Shown here piece after piece: positions 18,920 to 28,012 of a stretch of 64,000 nt of DNA. Under the pieces are notes generated by a model. The model saw nothing but the letters and a program-made list of their open reading frames with translations. It did no database searches and was not told the DNA's origin. Numbering within the stretch: position 1 is the stretch's first letter; each line of letters opens with the position of its first letter. The translations under genes were made by a program, and so were the position numbers. Source of the DNA: Nitzschia sp. pyKryTriq1 (taxonomy: Eukaryota; Bacillariophyta; Bacillariophyceae; Bacillariales; Bacillariaceae); contig OY101116.1 of the NCBI GenBank assembly GCA_956465555.1, forward strand, positions 3,100,001 through 3,164,000. Reading direction: 5' to 3'.

Positions 18920-20236
18920 TCAGAAAGTTTCTTCAGCATACATCGTCAAGTCGATCACGTCATCGACTGGCTGCTTTCGCACACGGGAAGAAGCTATCTT
19001 TTCTGCTCTGATATGAGCCTTGTGAGCGGGGAAGTACATAGTGGAATGCGTAGGCCCTTCTTTCACATGATGTCCCGCTGGGTCAAGTCTTGTCACATGA
19101 TGCATCTTGTGCCCGGCCTCGTCTCGAGTTCCAAGGTTGCCACGCAAAGGCGTGCTTGAAGACTCGTTGATTTTTAACATGTCGCTACCAGATGATCGTT
19201 CAATGGATTTGATTCCTTTTCCAACCATCCGATCAAGTTTCTCGATATCTGTTCGAAGTGCCCTGTCTAGTTCGTCGACACTTGCAGATGTCCATGCCTC
19301 TGCCCCATTCCTTGATTCCTTGTCAACCGGGCTTCGATGCAAATTCTCGTCCAATTCGTCGGCCGGGCCTTGTGCTTCTTCACGGTTGTCGGTGAGACTG
19401 TAAAGTTGTTCCTTAAAACGAAGAAGCGACTCAATATCGCTCTCCGTTGTCGAGATGCTTTGAACATCCATGGAAGGGATTGTAGGGAACGTCTCATATT
19501 CCTCAGCATGATCGGGCGTCCTTTCGACGGAAGCCATCTGGTCCTTGTTGTCCTGCTTGTTCCCTTGTTTCTTGATGGATGCCAGTCGGACTCGTCTTGA
19601 GATCTCTTTCTTCACGACATATCGCTGGGGAGCATCCGGATTTTCACCATTCACTGGGATTAGAATGACATCATCCTGTTCTGATCGTTTCAAAGCTGAA
19701 TCAATCGTAATGTCTTCATTGAACGAAACAGAAGGACCTTCTTCGATCGATTGGCGCACCTCCACCTCTTCCACCGGTTGATCAAACACTTTTACGAGCA
19801 ATGTATCAACACCATCGTGGCACGAGCTCAAGCCAGTGCGAATGATCGTCACTGCATTGCGAACCATCTCAGCCCTCGCATTTTCTTGTTCCGGTGAAAA
19901 GAATGCTTGAATGTACCCGCCGACTTGGTCCTTGGTTGTAACAGCACAGCCGATCGCCTTGACCTGTGCATCTTTGACATACAACCCCCCCTTATCGCAG
20001 GCACTTTCCGAGAACTCTTTGACTTTGGTCGAGAACAACTCGACCGTTGAACCCGAGTGATGGTTTCCCATGTCCTGGTCCCGCTGGAGGATTTCTTCAA
20101 ACGAAGCTAGAGAACTGGAACGATCCATAGCTGATGAAGAAGCAACCAAGCCTTCTTCGGCCGACAACTGATCATCGATCAAAGAAGCGTCAAACAGACT
20201 CGATCTCTCTGAATTTGACCTTTCTTCGGCAATCAT
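18920..20236 (-). CDS. Protein of unknown function with SUMO-interaction-like C-terminus
   Basis: 438 aa from the ATG at 20236. The frame stays open for 32 more codons upstream without an ATG, so an upstream exon is possible. Residues about 40-200 contain a possible folded part (FSTKVKEFSESACDKGGLYVKD..., VGGYIQAFFSPEQENARAEM). The rest is acidic and Ser-rich. The last residues include DDVIDLTMYAEETF; VIDLT followed by acidic residues is the classic SUMO-interacting motif seen in PIAS proteins. No catalytic motif, signal peptide or membrane segment was seen. Function unknown. Confidence 0.7.
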   Translation of the reverse strand: MIAEERSNSERSSLFDASLIDDQLSAEEGLVASSSAMDRSSSLASFEEILQRDQDMGNHHSGSTVELFSTKVKEFSESACDKGGLYVKDAQVKAIGCAVTTKDQVGGYIQAFFSPEQENARAEMVRNAVTIIRTGLSSCHDGVDTLLVKVFDQPVEEVEVRQSIEEGPSVSFNEDITIDSALKRSEQDDVILIPVNGENPDAPQRYVVKKEISRRVRLASIKKQGNKQDNKDQMASVERTPDHAEEYETFPTIPSMDVQSISTTESDIESLLRFKEQLYSLTDNREEAQGPADELDENLHRSPVDKESRNGAEAWTSASVDELDRALRTDIEKLDRMVGKGIKSIERSSGSDMLKINESSSTPLRGNLGTRDEAGHKMHHVTRLDPAGHHVKEGPTHSTMYFPAHKAHIRAEKIASSRVRKQPVDDVIDLTMYAEETF

Positions 20237-20861
20237 CGTTTGTTTGTTGGAGCAAGAAAAATGTTTGCAAAGAAGATGCCACCACCGATCTGTAGTTGAC
20301 AGTTCCGGCGAGTTGAACTTGTTTGATGCCAACGGAAATGCTCCTAATTAAAGTTTTTCTGGCATCCGTTGATTTGGGTACTTAGACATTATTGGGGACC
20401 TCCGTCCGTTGCTCCCTTATATAATTTTGGCATTTAGCAAATATATTGCTTGCTATTGAATACGATCATTGTCACAAGCCGCACCCCTCTAGCGTACCTG
20501 ACACGCGATTGGCACGTTTGTTCTGTTTCATGTGTAAACATGTAAAATAATGGCCGCTTCGAATATTTTGGAGTTATTTAGGCGATGGCCCGTGCGCTTT
20601 TGCCAATGAGAACATTCTTGGAAGTGGTGGAACTAATGGGGTACCATTACCTGGTACACAACGACGAGTACGAGTAGTAGAGGTCGGAGGGAGGAACGAA
20701 CAACTTGAGTACTGGTACCAGGTACTTGTACAAATATTTGTTGCATTTCAGTCATCATCCAAACTATTGGATATCTTACTTGTACTGAGCCTGGAACAAC
20801 ATCCGCTCCATTGTCGGCTCACCTATCACCGTTGTAAGCTTTCAAAAATTCTAGAAGTACC
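20237..20861. other. Divergent promoter region
   Basis: This lies between an unknown gene (-) and the first BASS symporter (+). An AT-rich stretch near 20415-20460 contains TTATATAATT. GTAC palindromes sit at about 20641-20731 (GGTACCAGGTACTTGTAC). No gene was seen. Confidence 0.5.
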
Positions 20862-22194
20862 ATGGTGTTGCTGGATATCATCGGCAATGTTCTGCTGTTT
20901 GCCCTCGTCTTCGGTATGTCCGCGACGGTGGATGCTTCCTCTATGCAGCATCAAGTACGCAACAAGAAAGCTATTTTACTGGGTATCTTTTGTCAATTTA
21001 TTCTCTTGCCACTTCTGGGTTTCATAAGTGTGAAACTATTGGATCTTGATGCTTCCCTGGGGGTGACACTTTTGGTGGTGACGAGTAGCCCCGGGGGGTC
21101 TTACTCGAATTGGTGAGTAATCCGTAGCCGATGGGGCGGGCTAGTTGGGCGCCCTCATTCCTACATACTTTCTGATCGATTATTGCTCTATGATAGGTGG
21201 TGCTCTTTGTTCAATGCCGACCTGGCGCTCAGCGTTACTATGACAGCAATTTCAACGATCCTTTCGGTAGTCGCTCTTCCCGCAAACCTACTTATCTACG
21301 CGAACATAGCCTACGAAGCGGATGTTACACAGCAGCTAGATTGGGTATCATTGTTCATTGCTCTTGCGGTTGTAATATCAGCAATTGGTCTAGGAATGTA
21401 CTGCTCGTACCGCTCCACGTCGCACAGATTCAACATTATTGCAAATAAGGTACGTCTGTTCTGGCCCATCGATATACAAGGTGAATCACGCACATCAGTC
21501 GGTCTCAACCAAGTTCACTTTCCCCTCCAACTAGATCGGAAATATTGCGGGATTGTGCTTGATCATCTTTTCGGCCACTGTGACAAATACGGGTGACGCA
21601 GACTCCAAAATCTGGTCACGGCACTGGACGTTCTACGCGGCATGTGCTGCTCCCTGTTTTCTGGGGCTACTTGTCGCATCCATCTTGGCTTCGGTTCTTA
21701 GTTTGGAACGGCCAGAACGAATGTAAGTTGTTCTCTGCCGAAAATTCTGATGCGCACTCGTACATAGCAAGAGACCGTAATCTCACTCAATCACTAATTG
21801 CCATTTCAAAAGGACCGTGGCGGTCGAGTGTTGCTACCAAAATATTGGTATTGGTACTTCTTTGGCGCTGACAATGTTTGAAGGAAATGATCTGAATAGA
21901 GCGATGGGCATTCCTTTCTTTTACGGGGTGTGCGAAGCTGTCATGGTAGGGAGCTACTGCGTGGGATGTTGGAAAGCTGGTTGGAGTAAGGCGCCCAGCG
22001 ATGCTCCCTTGTGGAAGGTCTTGTTCACGACCTATGAAGTAACTTCTGTATACGGCGAGCATCTGGAGGGAATCGAAATGACATATGATGAGTCGTCTGA
22101 GAAACAAAAGACTGAAGCTCCCTACTTGGAAATGGGGGACGCCAAGAAAACGACCACCACTCCCACGACCACGGGTGGTGGCGCGATTTGCTAA
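20862..22194 (+). CDS. BASS-family (bile acid:sodium symporter-like) transporter, copy 1
   Basis: Exons are 20862..21112, 21197..21449, 21535..21722 and 21813..22194, 357 aa. The ATG at 20862 begins a hydrophobic segment (IIGNVLLFALVFGMSATVD). About nine to ten membrane segments are seen. Family signatures are VTSSPGGSYSNWWCSLFNADLALSVTMT in two parts and VAVECCYQNIGIGTSLALTMF, corresponding to the crossing-helix regions that bind sodium and substrate. The C-terminal tail (about 70 residues) is hydrophilic and ends in a Thr/Pro-rich stretch. The substrate is unknown; BASS proteins carry bile acids, pyruvate and other organic anions with sodium. It lies tail to tail with a paralogue 119 bases away. 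Confidence 0.9.
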
Positions 22195-22313
22195 TAAAAT
22201 TATGCTCCTTGTGATATGTACTTGTGCAGTTTCATGTAAAATAGTCCTAAGGACTCCATTTAGAGCTGCCTAGAAAAGTAGGAGAATTAGACTCCCGGGG
22301 ATAGCTTGTAAGC

Positions 22314-23750
22314 TTAGATGATTTCTTTTCCCTCCCCAGGTACCGAGTCATCTGCTATTCGCTGGGCATTGGAACTTTCATTCAAGGCTTCTTCATCCAC
22401 CTTGTAACCTTCCTGTGTTTGCGTAAAGACCATATCCTCGACATCTTGATCGCCCTTGGCATTGGCTACAACTTCAATCGCATTGGGCGACTCCAGGCGT
22501 GCCTTTTCTACTTCATACGAGGTCGCAATGACTACACAAATATTTTCGTTGACAGGAGCCTTGGTCCAACCAAGTTTCCAGCAAAACAAACAAAAAATTG
22601 CTAGCAATGTAGCTTCGACGATCCCATAGTAAAGAGGAACTCCAATGGCGGTTGCCAGGTCGCTGCCTTGAAACATAGTAATTGCCACCGACGTTGCGAT
22701 TCCTGTATTTTGATAGCAGCCTTCAACCGCCACGGACACTCGTTCAGGTTTTTCCAGTTGTGCTTTGGTCGCCAAGAATGTTGCTAGAACCACACCAATC
22801 AAAGCTGGTAGCGCCACACCAATGTAGAATTTCGCATCCTGCGTCCACAAGCTCGCGTCCTCAGAGGTGGACGATATCAACGCTGAGTAAACGACGAGGG
22901 CGATTCCAGCTAAGTTTCCGGCTTTGTTCGCGAGTAAGTTAAACCGAGTCGAGTTTTGCCAGGCAGAACAGCCAATCCCGGCAGCAATACCACCAATGAC
23001 AACCACTAGCGAGAGCAAGAGAGCAAACCAATCAAGAGACTGGACAACCTCATTCGAATAGCTCCCAGAAGCATAAATGACAAGGTTGAGGGGAAGCATA
23101 AAAATCGATATAATGGTCGAGAGTCCTGTCATTGTCACACTAAGAGCCAAATCCGCGTTGAACATTGAACACCACCCTGCCCCCCGCAAAACAGAAAGTC
23201 TCGGTGAGTCGAAGAAACTCCAAACGTTTTTGATCGGACCGACTTTCAAGATCACTTACAATTCGAATAAGATCCGCCAGGACTGCTCGTCACCACGAGC
23301 AGAGTGATCCCCACAGGTGCTGGAAACTTCAGTATTTTGACTAGCAAAGCCACAGAAAAAACAGAAGAAGTCCCGACGGTGAGTGAGCGACGGGAAGGAT
23401 ATTACACAAACGCGTAGTCGTAATTCTCGTCCAGCAGACCGCACTGGGAGATTGCATTGGCAGAACTTCTTTCACTCACCTATCAAAAATCCTACAAACG
23501 GTAGAACGATAAACTGCAAAAACAGCCCGATTCCAAGAGCTGCCCTGTTTCTCATTTGCTTTTTCATGTGTCCAATATCCACCGTAGCCTTCACAGAGAA
23601 ACAATAAGAACAAGATGTGAGTGGTCCATCAAACGTCACTACGAACTCAGCTCTGTTCGCTCGAAATAATCTTCAAGAAGCACATACACTCATTCCGAAA
23701 ACTAATGCAAAGAGCAAAATATGGGCTCCAATCTCTGCAGCGACACTCAT
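22314..23750 (-). CDS. BASS-family transporter, copy 2
   Basis: Exons are complement(22314..23176, 23260..23340, 23480..23588, 23688..23750), 371 aa, frames fit at all three joins. The sequence reads MSVAAEIGAHILLFALVFGMS, then ATVD, then VGFLIVKILKFPAPVGITLLVVTSSPGGSYSN in parts, then WWCSMFNADLALSVTMTG and VAVEGCYQNTGIATSVAITMF. It is clearly paralogous to 20862-22194. Its introns differ: three in the first third and none in the rest, whereas copy 1 has one intron near the shared SN/W site and two later ones. Sodium-coupled transport of an organic anion is inferred from family. Confidence 0.9.
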
Positions 23751-24326
23751 GATGATTGGTTGTATTGATGGAGGTGCCTAGTAAAGTCAAAGGTTTGTGG
23801 CACGAGTAACAGTGCTGTTTGGTGTCGGATTGCCGCGACTTTTGTCTTCGCGGATTACGAGTCCTCGTTCGTGCTTCTTGTTTGGGGTTTGCTAAGTTTT
23901 GCGAGTTGCGAAAAGCAAGGAGCTTATGTACCGGTATGTAACGGTTGAGGCAGATGATTTTTCAAAAGACTGAAGAAAGACCCACACGACTTGACTTCAG
24001 GGGGACTGCGCAGTGCGCACAGCCGGCAGCCGGCCTGTGCGCGCAGACCAGACTGTTGGTCGATGTAGTCGAATTATCATCAACGACGGGTAGCAAATTC
24101 GAAAATACTGTACCATACTGTAGCAAGTTCCAACGAGGTACCAGGTATTGCGACCCACTTCATTCATCATTTTTAATTTCTGTATCTTTATCTTTCTATA
24201 CGAGTATGTATTCATTTCTCTCTCTCTACTACTCGTATATTATCAGAAAGTATCGAATTAAAATGGCTAGAGTCAATTTCTACTTTGTTGAAAAATACAC
24301 TTCTACTGTCTGTATCTAACGATGAC
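23751..24326. other. Intergenic with GC-rich hairpin
   Basis: This is upstream DNA of BASS copy 2 and 3' DNA of the four-domain gene. An imperfect inverted repeat lies at about 24005-24046 (GCGCACAGCCGG against CCGGCCTGTGCGC, small loop). No gene was recognised. Confidence 0.55.
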
Positions 24327-26615
24327 TCAAGATTTGCCTTCAATTCGTTGTTGAATATGGCAGGACATGGCGGTAGTGAAATCAGAATTTTCAATGGTGT
24401 GGACGTATTCAAGCAAATACTTGATGATATCACAATCCTTCACAATTGCTCGAGTGAGCTCATAGGGCGTCGGAAGTCCCGCCGTGATGAGACTCCGCCG
24501 ACTGCTGCCAACGACTCTCTTCGTCGGCGACATCGGCTGATCATCAGCACGAAAGTCTACTGAAGTGATCCATTCAACATAAACATTCATCCCATCATAT
24601 TCTTGCTTTCCAGCAGCTTTGACAACGGCGTCTACTCCAAACACTTTCGTCGCGATCTCCAGCTCTAGGTTCACAAAGGTTTTCGGATATTCTTCCTTGA
24701 GTCGAGACGCGAAGTAAGCACAGGTATTTTTTCGCAGTTGTTCAATCTGAGCATCCGTCGGAGCGCCAGTGAACTCATTTAATTTCAGAGCACAGTAAAT
24801 ATCTGACGACTGAACCTTGTCGACTGGTTCTTCCACCTTCTTCGGCTTGGGAGAAAGCGGTGGTTCAAATTTGGGTTCCTTCTTTTTCTTGGGCTTTTTC
24901 GGCTTCTCCTTCTTTGGTGGCTCCGGTTCGGGCTCCGGTTCGGGCTCCGGCTCGGGTTCCGGCTCGGGTTCCGGCTCGGGTTCCGGCTCAGGTTCTGGAT
25001 CAGGTTCTGGATCAGGTTCTGGATCAGGCTCTATATGGACCGGTGGCGGAGGTGGTGGTGGAGGCGGAGTTGGCTTCTTCTTTGGTTTTTTCGGCTTTTC
25101 CTTCTTAGGTTTCTCCTTCTTAGGTGGAGGCAGCGCCTTGACCTCCTCTTTCTTCGGTTCGGGTGGCGGTGGTGGCATAAGGAGTGGAGGAGCGTCTACT
25201 GCTGCTTCAAATGGCGAGTCGGGGACGATTGGAGCATCTTTCTTCTCGCGGCTTTTCTGACGCATGGTGACCTCCGTAGTATGCTTGAAACATAGGGGCT
25301 CAAGATTCTTAACGTGTGCAAGAATCGAGCTCAGATTCACTTCCATCACAAGCGATTGAATCATCTTTTTGTCGGGGATCTCATCCGTATTCTTGAATTT
25401 CAACTCTGATTGATACTCGACACACATGTTGAATCGTTCTTCAGGGAGGCCGGCTCCGAATTTGGTTTCCTTTTCGGTGAGATCCATATACTTCAAGTGT
25501 GGGTACCTATTCTTGACTTCCGTGTAGAAAAATCGAAGCATCAGATCCTTGAACTCCAATAATTCCTCTTCGCTCGGAAGTTCAGCAGGAGGCTCCACAT
25601 TGACCACCAAAGCAAGAAAGATTGGCACATTCATAACGACAAGTTCAGGCTCTTCACCACCCCCGTCTTCCTCGTCCCCGCTTCCTTCGTCCTCGGGTTC
25701 TTCCTCCTTTTCCATCTCAGGAAGTTCCTCAGCCTTGGGCATTTCCAGTCCCACAAGTTGAATCGTCACCATCGTTACACATGAAAACGGGGTACCCTCC
25801 ATGTCGTGCATGCTCAACAAATATACGGTACTGTCGGTACTGGCAGATTTCATGAGGATCCGAAATACATCTTCAGGACTCGGTGGATCGGATGAAAACT
25901 TTGCCGAGGCCTCATTTTCCAAATACAAATGGAAACGATCATCGGGCTTGTTGATTCCCTTATCCGCAGTTGTAGTGTCTAAGTCGAGGCTTTCAAATGT
26001 GTCCGGCCACTCCTTTCGTAAATTATCTTCCATGGCCTTGTGAGTACGCTTCTTCCATTCCGTCACCATGTCCTCGGGAAGAACCCCATCGGGGATCTTT
26101 GCTTCTGGGTCATCTTGATCGATCGCAAAGGCGACAAAGAATGTGGGACAAATCACCGTGCCACCTGGACTTCCTACTTCGGCTTTCAATCGTCGGGCAA
26201 CCACTTCTAACGCAGTGCCGAGCAGATTGGCTGTTTTAATACCTCTTACAAAGCCCACCAAGTAATCCATACTATCACCGGCCACCATTTCGCGAAATAC
26301 CTCATCTCCCGAGGGAAGCGATCGAAACTTTCCGTTGAAGATAGCTTCACCACTGACTTCAAGGTACATGTTGAATTCATCTCCAAGGTTTCGCTTCTCT
26401 TCCCCTTTTCGTTTTCCAAAAATCTTTTTTTCAATTTTTAGATCGAGTCTCAAGAATGGTTTGGGGAACATTTCTGTAAGCTGATTGCTCCAAAACTTGA
26501 TGGTCTGCTGCCTAAGATCTTCAATTTCAGCGTCCGATGGCGGGCGAGGGGCGCCTGGTAAGACAAAGGCAATGAAGAACTCGGGGAGAATGGATTTGCT
26601 TTCCTTTGGCGTCAT
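24327..26615 (-). CDS. Protein with four copies of an unrecognised domain and a Pro-Glu linker
   Basis: Single exon, 762 aa from the ATG at 26615 (MTPKESKSILPEFFIAF). Four related units lie at about residues 10-135, 155-280, 338-455 and 600-750. Each opens with a short hydrophobic strand (FFIAFVL, FFVAFAI, IFLALVV, IYCALKL) and a Pro-rich turn. Each continues with a helix of the type PTDAQIEQLRKNTCAYFASR, then (Y/F)P..F..LDL, K.FG and (F/M)N(M/V)Y.E. Residues about 485-590 are Lys/Pro then Pro-Glu/Pro-Asp repeats, giving an extended rod. No signal peptide or membrane segment was seen. I cannot match the unit to a known family. It may be a binding scaffold, but that is a guess. Confidence 0.8.
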   Translation of the reverse strand: MTPKESKSILPEFFIAFVLPGAPRPPSDAEIEDLRQQTIKFWSNQLTEMFPKPFLRLDLKIEKKIFGKRKGEEKRNLGDEFNMYLEVSGEAIFNGKFRSLPSGDEVFREMVAGDSMDYLVGFVRGIKTANLLGTALEVVARRLKAEVGSPGGTVICPTFFVAFAIDQDDPEAKIPDGVLPEDMVTEWKKRTHKAMEDNLRKEWPDTFESLDLDTTTADKGINKPDDRFHLYLENEASAKFSSDPPSPEDVFRILMKSASTDSTVYLLSMHDMEGTPFSCVTMVTIQLVGLEMPKAEELPEMEKEEEPEDEGSGDEEDGGGEEPELVVMNVPIFLALVVNVEPPAELPSEEELLEFKDLMLRFFYTEVKNRYPHLKYMDLTEKETKFGAGLPEERFNMCVEYQSELKFKNTDEIPDKKMIQSLVMEVNLSSILAHVKNLEPLCFKHTTEVTMRQKSREKKDAPIVPDSPFEAAVDAPPLLMPPPPPEPKKEEVKALPPPKKEKPKKEKPKKPKKKPTPPPPPPPPPVHIEPDPEPDPEPDPEPEPEPEPEPEPEPEPEPEPEPEPEPPKKEKPKKPKKKKEPKFEPPLSPKPKKVEEPVDKVQSSDIYCALKLNEFTGAPTDAQIEQLRKNTCAYFASRLKEEYPKTFVNLELEIATKVFGVDAVVKAAGKQEYDGMNVYVEWITSVDFRADDQPMSPTKRVVGSSRRSLITAGLPTPYELTRAIVKDCDIIKYLLEYVHTIENSDFTTAMSCHIQQRIEGKS
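24921..25030 (-). repeat. Coding minisatellite (Pro-Glu/Pro-Asp repeat)
   Basis: Six-base units (GGCTCC GGTTCG type on the plus strand) repeat about 18 times with small changes. On the minus strand they encode alternating Pro with Glu or Asp. The plus-strand open frame of Gly-Ser repeats is its shadow. Confidence 0.9.
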
Positions 26616-27338
26616 ATTTTTCCGTGGTTTGTCGCTGCAAGCAGACGAGCAGGCTAATGGCACAAACTATTGCCTAGGTACGATGAATAACTTGAAAGAA
26701 AGAAAAATGACCGCTGGGATCGTTTTGTCGTCGAAGTGTGGAATGAATTGTAGAAAGGTGTGTGATGATGATGATGATGATGATGATTATTATTCCTGCT
26801 TCGATCGAAGGTCATTTTGCAAGTGGCGTGTGGCGTGTGGCGATCTTTTCAATCTTGGTCCTCCTGTGTTCTCGTCATTCCGTGTGGTCGTGATGGTCAT
26901 TTTTTCGCTATTTGTGCATGCTTTAATTATCCCCAAAGGTGGAATCATACTTAACTACTACACGTACTTGTGCCGGAAGGAAGAATCAGATTTAACGTAT
27001 TGACATTTCGGACTATGTGGGAAATGTCACCGACCACGCATCACGCACCGCACGCACTCTACTGTATGACTCCTCATTCGGACTAGTCCGATTCGATCGG
27101 GCCTGGCCATCATCCGTTTTGTCAATGGCCGCCGGCCTGCCGCGTCCGTCGGCCTTCGATTTCCGCGAGCGTGGGTTGTGGCTTGTGAAAAGTTCGTACC
27201 GGTACCGCTCTAGTACAGTAATGAAACCTCAAACGTTCAGACAACAACGACTGACTACGTTCTCCATCTCTTCTCTCTTCCACCAGCTCTGCGATTAATA
27301 CCTTGAAAGCTACACGTACCGAACTTAATAATTCGATA
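26616..27338. other. Divergent promoter region with GAT microsatellite
   Basis: This lies between the four-domain gene (-) and the PP28-like/SAP gene (+). A (GAT)n run sits at about 26764-26787. A single GTACCGGTACC site lies at about 27196. No further gene was seen. Confidence 0.5.
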
Positions 27339-27947
27339 ATGGCCCGAGGAAAATTCAACAAGCGAGGAGGAGGCAAGCGTCTTGACGCCGTGTCAGCCGA
27401 GGAAATCGAGTTGCGAAATGAACGTCTGGCCGAATTTGAAGAAGAACGAGCTCGTCGCCGAGCTGAAGAGGCCGAGAAGGAGGGTGGAGGAGATGGGGAA
27501 GAAAAAGAAGGCGATGAAGATACCGTAGAGACTGGTACTGCCAAGAAGAAAAAGCCTGAAGAAGAGGAAAAAGCCCCAGTGCGGGTGACTACAGATGAAG
27601 AGCACAAACGAAACTTGGCCAAACTAGAGTTTGTACGAAAGAGACGCGAAGAAGCAGAAAAGAGGCGCAAGATGGAGGAGGATGCTGTCGCAGCGGAAGA
27701 AGCGGAACGAAAAATGAAAGCAGCTTCGTTGCAAGACACCGCTGATAGTGACGATGATAGCGACGAGGGTGACAAGAAGAAGAAGAAAAAGTCAAAGGAA
27801 AAGGTTATTCCCAGGCTTTCAAAGATCGAAATCAAGAAGATGAAGCCTGCTCTTCTGAAAGAGGCTCTCAAAGAGCGAGATCTAGACATTCAAGGGAATG
27901 CAAAAGTATTGACTGCTCGCCTGATTGAATACGAGGAAGCTCGCTAG
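27339..27947 (+). CDS. PP28/PDAP1-like phosphoprotein with C-terminal SAP domain
   Basis: 202 aa, single exon, ATG at 27339 (MARGKFNKRGGGKRLD). The N-terminus is basic with Gly/Arg/Lys, followed by charged helices. HKRNLAKLEFVRKRREEAEKRRKMEE resembles the C-terminal motif of PDAP1/PP28 ([23 protein letters not shown]). An acidic DSDDDSDEGDKKKKKK stretch offers casein-kinase-2-like sites. The last about 38 residues (IKKMKPALLKEALKERDLD...LTARLIEYEEA) form a SAP helix-extension-helix, a DNA- or RNA-binding module. A nuclear, nucleic-acid-associated role is inferred. Its end is 65 bases from the convergent aminopeptidase. Confidence 0.8.
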   Translation: MARGKFNKRGGGKRLDAVSAEEIELRNERLAEFEEERARRRAEEAEKEGGGDGEEKEGDEDTVETGTAKKKKPEEEEKAPVRVTTDEEHKRNLAKLEFVRKRREEAEKRRKMEEDAVAAEEAERKMKAASLQDTADSDDDSDEGDKKKKKKSKEKVIPRLSKIEIKKMKPALLKEALKERDLDIQGNAKVLTARLIEYEEAR

Positions 27948-28012
27948 TTACACTTGGTATTTTGCAAAATAGTTTGGCTGGCTAGCTTAAATGATTGTAT
28001 CTAGCAGGTGAT

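Noticed and set aside
24817-25260. Plus-strand open frame of Gly-Ser repeats
   Set aside because: It is the complement of the Pro-Glu repeat in the four-domain gene; it has no domain and no start context.
27122-27889. 255-codon minus-strand Ser/Phe-rich frame
   Set aside because: Complement of the Glu/Lys-rich PP28-like/SAP gene; typical shadow of a charged coding region.
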